From contig NC_077237.1 in NCBI RefSeq assembly GCF_947179165.1, positions 10,716,735 through 10,780,734 on the forward strand: a stretch of DNA of 64,000 nucleotides. Direction: 5' to 3'. A program made the translations under genes and the position numbers. This DNA comes from Solanum dulcamara (lineage: Eukaryota > Streptophyta > Magnoliopsida > Solanales > Solanaceae). The notes beneath the pieces are model-generated. The model ran no database searches. It saw only the letters and a program-made list of their open reading frames with translations, and had not been told where the DNA came from. This document shows, piece after piece, positions 22,641 through 34,539 of the stretch (position 1 is its first letter; each line of letters begins with the position of its first letter).

Positions 22641-24237
22641 ACGAACAACATGGTTGAATATGAAGCATGCATCATGGGTCTAAATAGGACCATCGATAAG
22701 GACATTCAAGAATTACTAGTAATTGGAGATTCAGAATTGCTGATTTATCAGGTTCAGGGTGAATGGGCTTTGAAGAATTCAAAAATTACACCATACGTAA
22801 AGTTAGTGCAATGGAAGTGTAAAAGATTTCGTAAGATCGAATTTAGGCATACTCCAAGGTTGCAGAATGAATTTGCTAACGCTCTTGCTACTATCTCCTT
22901 AATGATCAAACATCCGGATACAAGTTATATTGATCCTTTCGAGATATATTTGAAAGAACAACCCGTTCACTGTTCACATGTCGAAACGGAGCTAGATGGA
23001 AGGCCTTGGTATTTTGACATAAAAAAGTTTCTAGAAACTAGAACTTATCCAGAAAAAGCAACATTCAATCAAAAGAAGACAATACACCGAATGGCTACAA
23101 TTTCTTTTCAAGTGGGGAAATCCTGTATAGGAGGACTCCAGATATGGGACTTCTCAGATGTGTCGATGATATTGAAGCTACGAAACTTATTGAACAGATT
23201 CATACTGGAGTTTGTGGTACTCATATGAATGGACTTACCTTGGGAAATAAAATCCTTCGAGCCGATTATTTTTGGATGACTATGGAGCATGTTTGTTGTA
23301 AATATGTGCAAAAATGCCATCAATGTCAAGTGCACTGTGATTTGATTTAAGTACCTTCTCACAGACTCAATATTATGGGTTCTTCTTGGCCATTCGTAGC
23401 TGGGGGCATGGATGTCATTGGTCCAATAGAGCTAATCGCCTCTAACAAACATAAATTCATTTTGGTTGCCGTTGATTACTTCACCAAGTGGGTGGAAGCA
23501 GCTTCTTATAAGTCTGTGATGAAGAAGGTCATAGTTGATTTCGTCCGTAACAACTTGATCTGTCGTTATAGAATACCTGATTCAATTATCATAGACAATG
23601 GTGCAAAGCTCAACAGTCATTTGATGAAAGATATGTGTGAGCAATTCAAGATTACCCACCAAATTCAACTGCTTATCGCACTCAAATGAATAAAGTCGTA
23701 GAAGCTGCCAACAAAAACAACAAAAAGATCTTGAGAAAGATGATCGACAATCACAGAGGTTGGCATGAAATGTTACCATATGCTTTGCTAGGATACCTTA
23801 CAACTATCAGAACATCAATCGGAGCCGCTCCATACTTGCTAGTTTATGGAACAAAGACCGTAATACCAGCCAAGATTGAAATACCTTCGTTAAAAATCAT
23901 ACAAGAAGCCGAATTGAGTAATGCCGATTGGGTTTGCAACTGGATTGAACACTTAGCCTTGATTGATGAAAAGAGGATAACCGTTGTCTGCCATGGTCAA
24001 TTATATCAACAGAGAATGATTCGTGCTTTCAACAAACGAGTAAGCCCCGAACATTAAAATAAGGACAATTGGTCCTCAAACGCATTTTCACCCATCAAGA
24101 TAAGTACAAGGACAAATTTGCACCAAATTGGAAAGGACTGTACATTGTCCAAAGGTGCCCTGATTTTGTCAGAAATGGATGGCCAAGAGTGGCCAAAACC
24201 AATCAACTCAGATGTTGTCAAAAGATACAATGTGTGA
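22641..24237 (+). pseudogene. RNase H and integrase of element 2
   Basis: 22650-23228 carries RNase H-like sequence: MVEYEACIMGLNRTIDKDIQ, then the DSELLI block and QNEFANALATI. The following frames, 23144-23350 and 23375-24057, hold the zinc-binding CCKYVQKCHQCQ, the core GGMDVIGPI with VAVDYFTKWVEAA, and the second catalytic Asp in IIIDNGAK. A frameshift at about 23660-23690 separates the halves of the core. The C-terminus WPKPINSD is still visible and the terminal TGA is at 24235-24237. Compared with element 1, longer open pieces survive in the integrase. Confidence 0.8.
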
Positions 24238-24336
24238 AGACTCAGAGTTTCCTTTTATCTCTTTTTTTGTAATTGTGTCATTGCTTGTAATCATTTCTAT
24301 GGCTGCTTGTTTTAAATTAACCATTCTCTTTTTAAA

Positions 24337-24600
24337 TGAACTACGTCTGACCTGAACTCTCAAGAATGAGATACGTAGGCAGCCTCTGTCGGCTTCGCCC
24401 ACCCTTTTATTTATTTTCAATATCCCTTTTGGATATTTGAACTACGTCTGACCTGAATTCTCAAGAATGAGATACGTAGGCGGCCTATGTCGGTCTCAGT
24501 CATTTTTTATTTAAATTTTCTATTTATCATTTGCCTTCTGAGAGGGAAACTACGTTTGACTTGATTTCTTCCTCAACGGGATACGTAGGCGCGGCTCAAT
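24337..24600 (+). repeat. Three-unit repeat after pol (element 2)
   Basis: Counterpart of 14684-14960: three blocks about 100 bp apart with CTACGTCTGACCTGA and GAATGAGATACGTAGGC. Keeping the same number and spacing in both copies argues that the structure was already present in the parental element. Confidence 0.7.
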
Positions 24601-24648
24601 CATATCTTCCGTAAGTTTTCTATTTATAATAAAAATTGGGACATAATT

Positions 24649-26934
24649 TGTCACGACCCGAATCCGGGTGTGATGACACTCATCTCAACCCACTGAGATA
24701 AGTCAGCCTAATAACCAATGAAAAATAGATGCGGAAGAAAAAGAAATAAATCCAAATTTAACTTAACTGAAAATAAGTAAAACAAACTCAAACTCCTCAA
24801 GATTGGTTGTCATGTGTATAAGCCACTAATACATTTCTGAAATATGAAAGAAAATACAGTCATAATGTCTTTGTATCTAAAATAGGATTAAAACATATTA
24901 AAAGAGTAAGAGGCGTCCGCTAGATGGATGTAACAGCTACCTCAACACTCGAAATGATAGCCTCAGAAGTGGTAGAAAATTCTAGAAGATCAAGCAGGTC
25001 CGGCTCACAACCTACACAAGTGTGGAAGCAAGGGGTGAGTACCAAATAACACGGTACTCAGCAAGTGGATAACTAAAACTAAGCCAAACTTGATAGACAC
25101 AAGTACTCATGTCCTCCCAACCGAACCTCCGTAACTATAACCTGCATAAAATCAGTCCAACTCTACACTTGTACGATAACAACAGCAACATAGTCCACGA
25201 ATACTCATCAATAACCTCATCAATGAATCATCTCAAGTCAAGTTCATCATATACAAAGCAATAAAGGGGTAAACACGAATTCACAAATATCAACAAAATG
25301 CGATGCAATGCAATAAGATGATGCATGTCTGTCCTATCGGTACACATCCACTGAATTACAGTCCGGAACCCATGGGGGACATTTCTGTCTATGTAACCTA
25401 CCATGGAGCGTGTGGCCTGTCCCCTCAATATATATATCTTGCCATGAAGCGTGTGGCCCGACCCCTTTGTTTCATAATACCTGCCACGGAGCGTGTGGCC
25501 CGACCCCTTTATTTCATATTACCTGCCACGGAGTGTGTTGCCCGACTCTTTTTGTTTCATATTATTTTCAGTCTCAACACAATATGTCAGAACCAATGCA
25601 ATCAATTCATGTTCATATAATTCACAATAATAACATGACAACAATAATATTTTTTTCTATCTCACATCAACATAGTCATTTCACATGTCCAAAGTAAACC
25701 CATAATCACAACATATCAATTTCACCAATACATGTCATTAGATCACCATTTTTTACCCCTCATCTCCATATTTTTTAAGGCCAATTATACAGTCAATAAT
25801 CCAGTTCAATTTTCATTACTCCCCAGTACACATAACACGGAAATACAAGCATCTATAAGCTTAAACTGAGGTTTAGAAATTCACTTGCCTTAATTAATCA
25901 AGCAATTACTCCGGTACTTGAGCCTTCCATTTTTGTTGGGCCTCCAAATAAGTATAATCTAATTAAATAAATAACCACAATAAGATTTTGAAACTAACAA
26001 CACCCATATTATTATATGTCTAGCCTAGACCCAAAACCTACCCAAATCTATAATCAAGTTTCTAATGTTGATGTCAAATAACATGTCAACTCTCATATTT
26101 CCAAATTTTTAAGCCTAGGGTTAGGTTCTAATTTCCTCAATACCATAAATTTAATGGAATTCATAAAATATAATATACCTAATATTTAATTATCTATCTC
26201 AATATATCAAAATTCGGGAACTAACTCATTCTACGTCATTGAAGTCAAATCTGAAATTTTCTTTCCGATTATGTTCACTCATGATAAAATAAAATCACAT
26301 GTCAAATTTCAGCTAAAACGGATCGTTATTCGACCCTCAAATCAAGATTTTATGTGAAAAACAATAGGGTCATATTTTCTTATTTCAGCATTGTTTCTCC
26401 ACCAATATACCCTAAAAATATGTTCATAATCACATGAAAATTTAATGAAAAGGATGAGAATAATTACCTTGATGCTTTAGAATGAAAATCTCTATTTTTC
26501 TCTCCTTCTTTATTTTTCTTTTCCCCTTTCTTTTCTTTCTTTCTCCGTATTTTTTTTTGTTCCTGCGTTCTTTCTTGTTCGTCGCTGTTCTCAGATTTCC
26601 TCGTTATATCTGATGGCATTAGGCCATCAGATTTTATCTATATATATAATTCTTTTTTTTCTTTTTTTTATTATTTTTTTTCCTTTTCCAAACTAATTAT
26701 GTATTAAAATTTACAAACTCTACTAACCTATTTTAATAAATATAAGAAAAGTGGTATAGGGTATTAAATAAATTAACACTTTAGCCAATCAATTAAATTA
26801 ATTCTCTAAAATTATCCCTCAACTAATTAATCAAAGTTACCGAATAGTCCAAATAACCCATTAAAATTTTACGGAAAGGATCTCGTATGAAAAGAGGAGG
26901 ATTCGTTCTCAAAATGACCTAACGGGTCATTACA
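24649..26934. mobile_element. Solo LTR (2.29 kb) nested in element 2
   Basis: It begins TGTCACGACCCGAATCC and ends AACGGGTCATTACA, giving TG...CA ends with imperfect inverted termini. It is flanked by TAATT (24644-24648) and TAAGT (26935-26939), a 5-bp target duplication with one mismatch. The flanks rejoin to match element 1 at about 14990-15010. There are no coding domains, so this is a solo LTR left by recombination between two LTRs. The TGTCACGACCC start is common among Solanaceae LTRs. The frames at 25228-25697 are chance. Confidence 0.8.
25401..25567. repeat. Four-unit 42-bp tandem repeat inside the solo LTR
   Basis: Four units begin with CCA(T/C)G(G/A)AG(C/T)GTGT at 25401, 25442, 25484 and 25526, so the spacing is 41-42 bp. 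Each carries GTGTGGCCCGACCCCTTT or a variant. The units explain the repeated PLC/ARPL patterns seen when the sequence is translated. Confidence 0.8.
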
Positions 26935-27458
26935 TAAGTTTTTAGGGGGACTCAAATTTTTTTAAGAAGATCTTTCTATAGAAAAGTCAAGACTAAAGGT
27001 GCATCGAAAAAAGTAAATGGGACAGACTTTATGAGAGGGTCTCAAAAATTCTACGAATCTCCTATCAATAGTTCGAGATTCATTAACACATTTAACTAGG
27101 ACAAATATTTTTGGTTAACTACTTTACTGACTTGGGGTTCTTTATGACCTCAAAAATTTCATCAAAACATGATCAGAAATTTGAAGTTAATTTCAAACGA
27201 CTCTAAGCATCATCAGAAGATCTTAGTCAAATTCAAAAATTTGAAGCTAAGTACAAATGATCCGTAGCATCATCAGAAGATCTTAGTCAACTTCAGAAGT
27301 TCAAAGCTAACTTCAAATGAGCCATTGCATTGTTAGAAGTTCAAAGTAATCCTCAATAATCCTCAGCAACGTCAGAGTTTAGAGTTAACTACAAAATTTT
27401 CTAGCTATTTCAGAATTTCCCAGGTTCAACCCTCAAGGATCCTCAGAATTCTCCGAAT

Positions 27459-28342
27459 GAGCTGAAAATTGGATGTATACAGTGTACATGAAAATAGTGT
27501 TGTATACACTGATCTACAGTATATATACAGTCGCGATATATAGTGAAATTGGGCCTAAGGCTGAAAACGCAGGTGACCCAACAACTTAGTTCATACTTTA
27601 TTCATTTATATTTAATTCAGGTTGTAATAATTTATTTATACTTGCGTAGAGGTTAATTTAGTTTGGTTTAACTTAATTAAACTCCCCTAAAAGAGAAACC
27701 ATTTCTTCTATTAATTTATTCTTTTAAAATGATTTTATTTAAGTGTTTTCTTTTACTTAGATATTTTGACAAATAGAATTTTCTTTCAAATTATCTTAAA
27801 GGTTTCAAGTTGATGTTCTTTCAAATCAATTGAGTTTAAAGTGTCTTTTTCTAAATTGATTTTCCCTAAATAGCTCAAGTAATTTTTCTTATTTAATCAA
27901 AGTCTTAATCGCTTTTAATTTAGTTAAAATACATTAGATCTACTACTTCTCTTTAAATATATTTAAAATTCCTTTACTTAGTCATTTAATAGAGTTTGTT
28001 TTCTTGATAAATTATCTCAAGTATTTCAAGTTGATTTATTGTTCAAATAAATTTATGTATCTTTACCATTTACGAGTAATTTTGTCAAAGTTAGTCAAAT
28101 AGTTTTTAAATCATCGGATAACCGTACGTTAGTGACCATTGTTTGAGTGTTAACACCTTCTCAAAGTGGAAATTGGAACTCTTACCCATTCTCTCTAATT
28201 TTTTAAGTCTTAAATCTGTTAATGTTTTTTCAATTAAGTTTTCTTAATTTCGTTAAAAAATTAAGTAGCGACTCTTTTTTCTAAAATCGATTTTTCTCTA
28301 AAAATTAAAATTAATTTTAAATCGTCTTTTTCCGACATTACA
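27459..28342 (+). repeat. Ty3/gypsy LTR 3 (right end only)
   Basis: From GAGCTGAAAATTGGATG to CCGACATTACA it follows the last 0.9 kb of LTR 2 (20143-21040) closely. It has an extra block, GGCTGAAAACGCAGGTGACC, near 27560, and lacks a piece that LTR 2 has. The left boundary is a deletion joint, with the shared GAGCTGAAAATTGG beginning right at the joint. The right end is the true LTR end. Confidence 0.75.
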
Positions 28343-28960
28343 CAAATAGACGCAGTCGGTCAAGTATTTGGAATTTTTTTTTAAAAAAATACTCTCTAAT
28401 TTAAGCAACCCACATGTCAAACAAGATGTAGCACATATGTACGGCTACAACCAGCACAAATGTTATTGATCTTTTTTTACTTTTATAGACATTTTTACTT
28501 GATGTTATTTCTTTAATTTTTGAATAATGGTTGCAGCTCAAGATCGATAAGAAGATGGTTCTCCAACCTAAATAGCTTTATATATATATATATATATATA
28601 TATTTTCATATCACTAATTTAGTAAATATGTGATTTATTTTTATAAAATTCATATTAATAATTAAATTGAATATTTATTGTGTCATTCTCTTATTTGATT
28701 TTTTAATTTTTATTGCAGTTTCTGAACAAGTGATGAAAGCATGAAAATTGACGAAACAAGAATTACTATTTTCTCTTGTAAAGAATATTGATATGTTTGA
28801 GTAAAATGATGTTTCACTATTATGAGTGACATTGTTGAATCTTTATTAAGTCTTTTCTCTAAAATATTGTATTCATTACACAATTTAATATACTCCGCCC
28901 AATTTTTTAATGAATTTCGTGCCAAATTCCAGCTACATTATATAATTAGTAGCTATACTT
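28343..28960. other. AT-rich DNA with a TA microsatellite
   Basis: No gene is supported. A pure (TA)n run lies at about 28578-28602. The short frames on both strands between 28710 and 29007 show no motif. This may be internal sequence of the CACTA-type element whose end is at 29708. Confidence 0.4.
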
Positions 28961-29708
28961 TTTTTTTTGAATTTATAACAAGCCATATAAAATTGCCACG
29001 CACATAATATGTATACTATTTTCATAGCAAATGAAGATCTTTTTTAGCTACAATTTATATCTCGTGACAATGAGGTGTGAAATTTTACTTACGAAATTTT
29101 GAATTTATAAGTATACATATGTTCCTGTAATTGTCACGTATAAAGAACATGGCTAAAAAAATTTACTTTTCGTAGCAAATAATTTTTATCAAGCTTCAAT
29201 GCTATATATTTCATGGCTAAAGATATGAATTTTAGCTACAATATGAAAATATTTATGGCAAATATATTAAGTTATAGCTATGAATTTTTAAAATTCATAA
29301 CTAAATATGAGTACTACCACGAGATAAGTCACAGAACTAGCTATAAAATTTAAATTTTTGTGGCAAATAAATTAGATCATTTTGCTACAATACAATACCT
29401 TGTGGCTATTATATATAAAGATAGCTACAAATTTTATTTATCGCGGCATAAGATAAAATAATTTTCTATAAGTATATTTTTCGTGGCAGAAACTTATTTC
29501 CATTGAAGCTCCAAATAATTTTTATTTGGAGTTGTAAGTATGAATTCTTAGTCACGGGCCATGTAAAGTTTGTAGCTAACTTCTAGCCACGCTACATCTT
29601 GCTACGAATGCTACAAAACAAAATATTGTAGCTAAACTGTTTAACTACGAAAAATTTCATATTTAGCTACCATGTGTTTTGTAGCTTTAAGTGCATTTTC
29701 TTGTAGTG
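28961..29708 (-). mobile_element. CACTA (En/Spm) element end with subterminal repeats
   Basis: Reading the minus strand from 29708, the sequence starts CACTACAAGAAAAT, the standard end of plant CACTA transposons. The adjoining 700 bp are packed with short repeats of the type TAGCTAC, GTGGCTA and CGTAGCAAA in both orientations, as expected of the subterminal region bound by the element's transposition protein. I found no matching opposite terminus upstream, so only one end is defined. Confidence 0.75.
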
Positions 29709-29779
29709 TCATTGGGTTCGGGCTTATACGCATATGAAGAATGGCTCGGGTCTTAGCTTAAAAATTTTTAGGGTGTTAC

Positions 29780-30595
29780 AAGAACTAAGACTTAACTTTT
29801 GAACTGGACCCGACTCCAACCCAAGATTCGACCTCTATTTGAGACCCGACCCTAACTTCCGGCCTGAGACCCAAAATTCAAACTAGAGTCGACATTGACA
29901 CCCAACCCCAATGACTGATTCAGGCCCAATATCGATTACCGACTCAAGATCCAACCCCAACCCAGTATCCGACATCAAACTCAAGATCCGATCCCGAACC
30001 AAGACCCATTTTTCGAAACCAGGACCCGACCTCTGCACCCAACTTTTGAACCTTTAATTGCTCCGACACCGACAACCAAATTAGGACACAACAACCGATC
30101 TCGATACCTGAATCAAGATTCAACACCAAAATTGAGATTTGTCTTTCCAATCGAGATCCGGCGTCGATCCGAGACTTGGTTTTTAAATCGGGGCTCAACT
30201 CTAACTCCTGACCTGGTCCCGACTTCCAAATTGACACCCAACCCAACATCTAAACCTTGATTCGATATCGTAACTCATTCCAACACCAAAATCGAGATTG
30301 ACACCTGATTTCAAACCGGGACCGACACCCAAATTGGAACTAGACTTCCAAATTGAGATCCGACTCCAATACTTGATTTGGGACCCAACTTTTAAAATGG
30401 GATTCGACCCTGACACCGCCAACCAATCTAGGACCTGACGTGGGACTCGATCTTTGACCTGGACTTGACGTCAACTCTCGATCTCAAATTTAACTCAAAA
30501 CCTCATTCTAACACCTGACTCGGGATCTGATCCCGACTCAATCTGGGATCTAGGAGTTGGGTCTCGAATCTAGGTCAAAAATCGGGTCCCAAATC
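29780..30595. repeat. Degenerate minisatellite of GACCC/AACTCC-type units
   Basis: For about 800 bp the sequence is built of variants such as ACCCGACTCC, GAGACCCGACC, CCAAATTGAGATC and CTCGGGATCTG. The spacing is irregular, around 20-35 bp. Translation gives glycine-, serine- and leucine-rich frames on the minus strand (29944-30422) that only reflect the repeat. The GC content is clearly above the surroundings. Confidence 0.65.
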
Positions 30596-31518
30596 AATAA
30601 TCAGGAGTCAAATTTTAGATTAGTATCAAGAATCGATATCCAAGACTTGTGTTAGAGTGGAAAGTTGAGGTGTGAGATAGAGAAAGAGTTTTGGAAAATG
30701 TTCGTCTTACTTTTGAAAGGCAAGTCATTTTCCTTAAATTTGAGAAAAGTAAGTTGATTTGAAAAATATTTTCCAAAACATTTAAACCAATCAAACATGA
30801 GAAAATTAGAAAACATTTGCCAAAATTTTCCTCCATACCCAAACACATGAGAATATTAACTTAACTTTGTTTCGGTGAAAATTGAATTCCTAGTATATAC
30901 CAAATAAAATAGAAAAATTACTTGATGCAAAAATTTTACTCTTCAGTGATACTTTTAAACAATCATAAAAAAAAGTGAGATTATGTAATTTTATAGCATA
31001 AATATTTTTATATAACACATTCGTTTATCTAAAAAATTTAGTCGTCATTGTCCATCCAACCTCACCTATTTGCCATCATTGGAGTTCGTCGTCGTTTCTG
31101 TCACCGGAGACCACCATCTTTGAAGGTTTTTATAAAATATCGGCACATCAACTGTTCACTAAGTTATGATTCCTTTGTATGACCGTATGTAAGAACAAAT
31201 ACTTGACTTTGTATAAAAGAGCCCGACCACAAGGATCTATTATATGCGGTCTTACCTTGTACGCCATACATAAAACTATTTACAACAATACACTTCATAT
31301 ACAATTGGCCAATATGTGGACATAGAGTTTAAAGACGCAGCCTTGTTCAATTGACCACACATATATACATATACATCTCAAGCTTCTACTTTAAAAATAA
31401 GTACATACACATGCAGTTGATCATATAAGTACATTCAGTTTCCTCTTTGAAAATACGCACACACATACAATTACAATCAAATAATATATTCAAGTGATTC
31501 AGTTAGAATTAAATTTTA
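30596..31518. other. Intergenic DNA, probable old MITE sequence
   Basis: No gene is seen. Between 30650 and 30850 there are opposite-strand pieces such as GGAAAATGTT and AAAACATTTGCC that suggest an eroded foldback element. I could not place its ends. The rest is unremarkable. Confidence 0.4.
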
Positions 31519-31930
31519 GGAAAAATTACAACTAATAGATCAATTGTGAAACTATTTATTTAAATTGGACTCAATCCAAATTATTTATTCTTAATAGATT
31601 CATGACCCAAATTATTTATCCTTTTACCCCACTTTTTCCCTTTTAATTTCGCGCATGACATCAGCATCACTACTCTTCTTTGATACCATTAGAGTATATT
31701 ATACTATGATGGTATCAATCAGTTTCTTCTTGATACCATCAGATTATAATATACTCTGATGATATCAAGAAGGAAAAGACAGTGATTCAGCGAAATTGTT
31801 TGATACCATCAGAGTATTTTATATACTCTCATGGTATCAAATGTGCGAGTAGTTAAAGACAAGGGGTATGAAAGTAATGAATATCTAATGATAAATAATT
31901 TTCTTTTTTGGGTATAACAATAATTATCCC
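31519..31930. mobile_element. Hairpin-rich small DNA element
   Basis: It starts GGAAAAATTAC and ends AATTATCCC, with ATTTTA directly repeated at both flanks (31513-31518 and 31931-31936). Inside are three palindromes, each formed by TTGATACCAT(C/T)AGA-type and TCTGATGGTATCAA-type arms around an AT-rich loop. The GGTATCA/TGATACC arms and the GGAAAAA end also occur in the MULE-like element at 17779-18658, so the two may be related. It has no coding capacity. Confidence 0.6.
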
Positions 31931-32349
31931 ATTTTATACGCACACAAATATAATGTATTTTACAGCTTTTAAAAGGACAATACTGCTATATTTTGAAAAT
32001 AAAATAAAGTGTCATTATATTTTATAAAAACAAGCGCTAATAATGTCATTTAAGAAAATATCTCAATAAAAAAATACACTATAACACAAAAACATTGAGC
32101 TGTGAGACATGTAGTCTTTTTAGTTAGACAATTTTTTTCACTAGAAAATATTTGATGCACGTGATTAAGGGATGTGAATCGGTCGGTTCGATTTAATTTT
32201 ATATATTATCGATTCGGTTTATCGATTTTCGATTTTGAAATATGTTTAATCTATAACAAATCAATAAAATATTTTTTATCGATTTTTGGTCGGTTCGATT
32301 TTTGGTTTAACAATAAAAAAATGCTCATAGAATAATCATATGACTTCTC

Positions 32350-32777
32350 TTTTGGGAGAGGAAACGCTACACCTAAAGTTTGATATGATAATAAATAATA
32401 AAAATAAATTGGACACAAGAATTTTACCTGAAAACCCCTCCAACAGATAGAGGGGAAAAATCACGGGGTAGAAGAATCTTATTATGATAATATGGGAGTA
32501 CACTGCTCTCAAATACAAGGAGAAAACAACAATTAACACATCTCTCTTGTAAAAAGAATAACTCACTAAAGAGGACACTCAAGACTACAATATTTATCTT
32601 AGTGTATAACTATCTTTGTGTTATTACTCTTTTGGATTTGTGGGATAATCTAAATGAGGGCAAGAGGCCCTCTATTTATAAGAACTAGAAACGCGTAAAA
32701 TCTACGTATTACACCTTCCTTTTTTACTACGCGTTCAAAATGCGTTTTATAGTATTTGACTAACTTGCATTCTCCCA
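32350..32777 (-). repeat. 3' LTR of the copia element
   Basis: In minus-strand sense it begins TGGGAGAATGCAAG at 32777 and runs to CCTCTCCCAAAA near 32350. It matches the LTR at 36911-37343 along its length, including GATAATATGGGAGTACACTG and CTCTATTTATA on the plus strand. The two LTRs differ at many positions and in their termini, so the insertion is old. Confidence 0.8.
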
Positions 32778-32849
32778 CTTGAAGATTTAATTGAGAATCA
32801 ATTAAGTCTTCACACTATCCTTTCTACCCAATTACTGCAATGTTATGTT

Positions 32850-34450
32850 TTTGCTATGCCAACAGAAGATCGACACCATATAAACTTGTTACTGTTGATC
32901 GGCTTCGTAAACATATCTGCTAGGTTGTCATTAGTGTGATTTTTTTGAATATCCACACCGTCTTCTGCCACCTTCTCATGAACAAAGTGAACTGAACTAG
33001 TATGTGATTTGTCCTTGAATGGAATGTCAGATTCTTTGCAAGATTCAAAGCGCTCTGGCTGTCACAAAATAGAGCAACCTTCTCTTGTTTGTGCCCGAGC
33101 TCCTCTAGTAACATCTGCATCTATATTGCCTCTTTGCTAGCTTGTATTCTGCTTCCGTCGTAGATGTAGCCCCGATAGATTGCAGTTTTGAAATCCAATT
33201 TACAGCTCCTCCAGCAAGAGTAAACATATAACCTGTGGTGGACTTGCTTTTATCAAGATCACCTGCATAATCTGAATCAACGTAACCTTTAACAGTAAAG
33301 TCTGATCCTCCATAACACATTGCAGCATCTGAGGTACCCTTGACATATCTCAGGATCCACTTAACGGTATTCCAATGCTTTCTACCAGGATTAGCCATGT
33401 ATCGATTAACCACTCCCACTATTTGTGCAATGTCAGGTCTTATACATACCATGACGAACATTAAACTTCCTACTGCTGATGCATACGGTACTCGAAACAT
33501 CTCCATTCCATCTGCTTCATTGCTAGGACTCATTCTTGAGGATAACTTGAAATTAATAGAAAGTGGGGTAGAAATTGACTTACAGTCTTGCATCTTGAAG
33601 CGTCGCAAGATTTTCTTCAAGTAGTTCTTTTGAGAAAGCTAAATCTTCCTATTATTTCTGTCTCGATGAATTTGCATACCTAGAATCTTGTTTACTGGTC
33701 CCAAGTCCTTTATTTCAAACTCCCTAGCCAACTATACCTTTAAATTCATGAGACGATCTTTGTTGGGGCCTGCTACCAATATGTCATCAACATACAACAG
33801 TAAAATAACAAAATCGCCATACCAAATCTCTTGTAATAAACACAAGGATCTGAATTATGTCTGTTGTATTCAAGGCTTATAATGAAGGAATCAAATTTCT
33901 TATACTAACATCTCGATGCCTGTTTGAGACCGTATAGAGATTTGTTCAACCTGCAAACCAAGTTCTCTTTTCCCTATTCTTCAAAACCTTCTGGTTGAAG
34001 CATGTAAATTTCTTCTTCAAGCTCTCCATGAAGAAATGCAGTTTTAACATCTAACTGCTCCAAGTACAAGTTAATTGTAGCACACATCGCCAGTACCACT
34101 CGAATTGTTGTGAGTCAAACCACCAGAGAAAATATCTCATTGAAGTTTATACCTTCTTTTTGAGTGGATCCTTTCACCATCAATCTTGCACGATACTTCT
34201 CCACTTGATCATTTTCATTGCGTTTGATCTTATTGACCCATTTATTTCCAATGGCCTTCCTTCCTTGTGGAAATTGAATACGATCCCATATTTTATTTTT
34301 ATGAAGAGCTTTAATTTCTTCTTGCGTTGTTGCCATCCACAAAGATGATTCTTGGCCTTTCATAGCCTCGTGAAAAGTTGAAGGCTCTCCATTCTCTATT
34401 AATAGACAATATGCAACATGGCCCTCCATAGAATAATCTGAGTGCCAAGC
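32850..34450 (-). pseudogene. Reverse transcriptase and RNase H of the copia element
   Basis: The RT begins in 34115-34429 with the pattern GRKAIGNKWVNKIKRN and KYRARLMVKG. It continues through frameshifts to the catalytic YVDD (codons at 33783-33794, inside LYVDDILV). The next frame, 33105-33620, has SAVGSLMFVMVCIRPDIA, GYVDSDYAGDLDKSKSTTGY and TTEAEY, which is the RNase H part. The final frame, 32920-33120, holds the ALFCDSQSALNLAKN block. The end DNLADMFTKPI is readable in another frame near 32890-32935. Key motifs survive, but the coding sequence is broken. Confidence 0.85.
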
Positions 34451-34539
34451 TGGTTCTCTTCTTTCCCTAGTTGACCATTGAACTTGTGGAGTTTTGATCT
34501 CAGCTTGCTCTTGTTCTTCGTGCTCTGGTGCTACCTTAG

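Larger units (their letters stand above)
21041..28342 (+). mobile_element. Ty3/gypsy element 2 (5'-truncated unit)
   Basis: This is a second internal region fused directly to the end of LTR 2. Similarity to element 1 starts at about 21045 (equivalent to 11380), so leader, gag and protease are missing. It continues through RT, RNase H, integrase, the three-unit repeat and 3' region. At 27459 it jumps into the middle of the LTR (equivalent to 20143), losing the end of the internal region and about 3 kb of LTR. It is interrupted by a solo LTR at 24649-26934. Confidence 0.8.

Noticed and set aside
25303..25697. Two overlapping plus frames with repeated ARPL/PTPL patterns
   Set aside because: The patterns come from the four-unit 42-bp repeat inside a solo LTR.
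29944..30422. Minus-strand Gly/Ser-rich frames of 101 and 73 codons
   Set aside because: They are the translation of a degenerate minisatellite and show no domain, start context or splicing signal.
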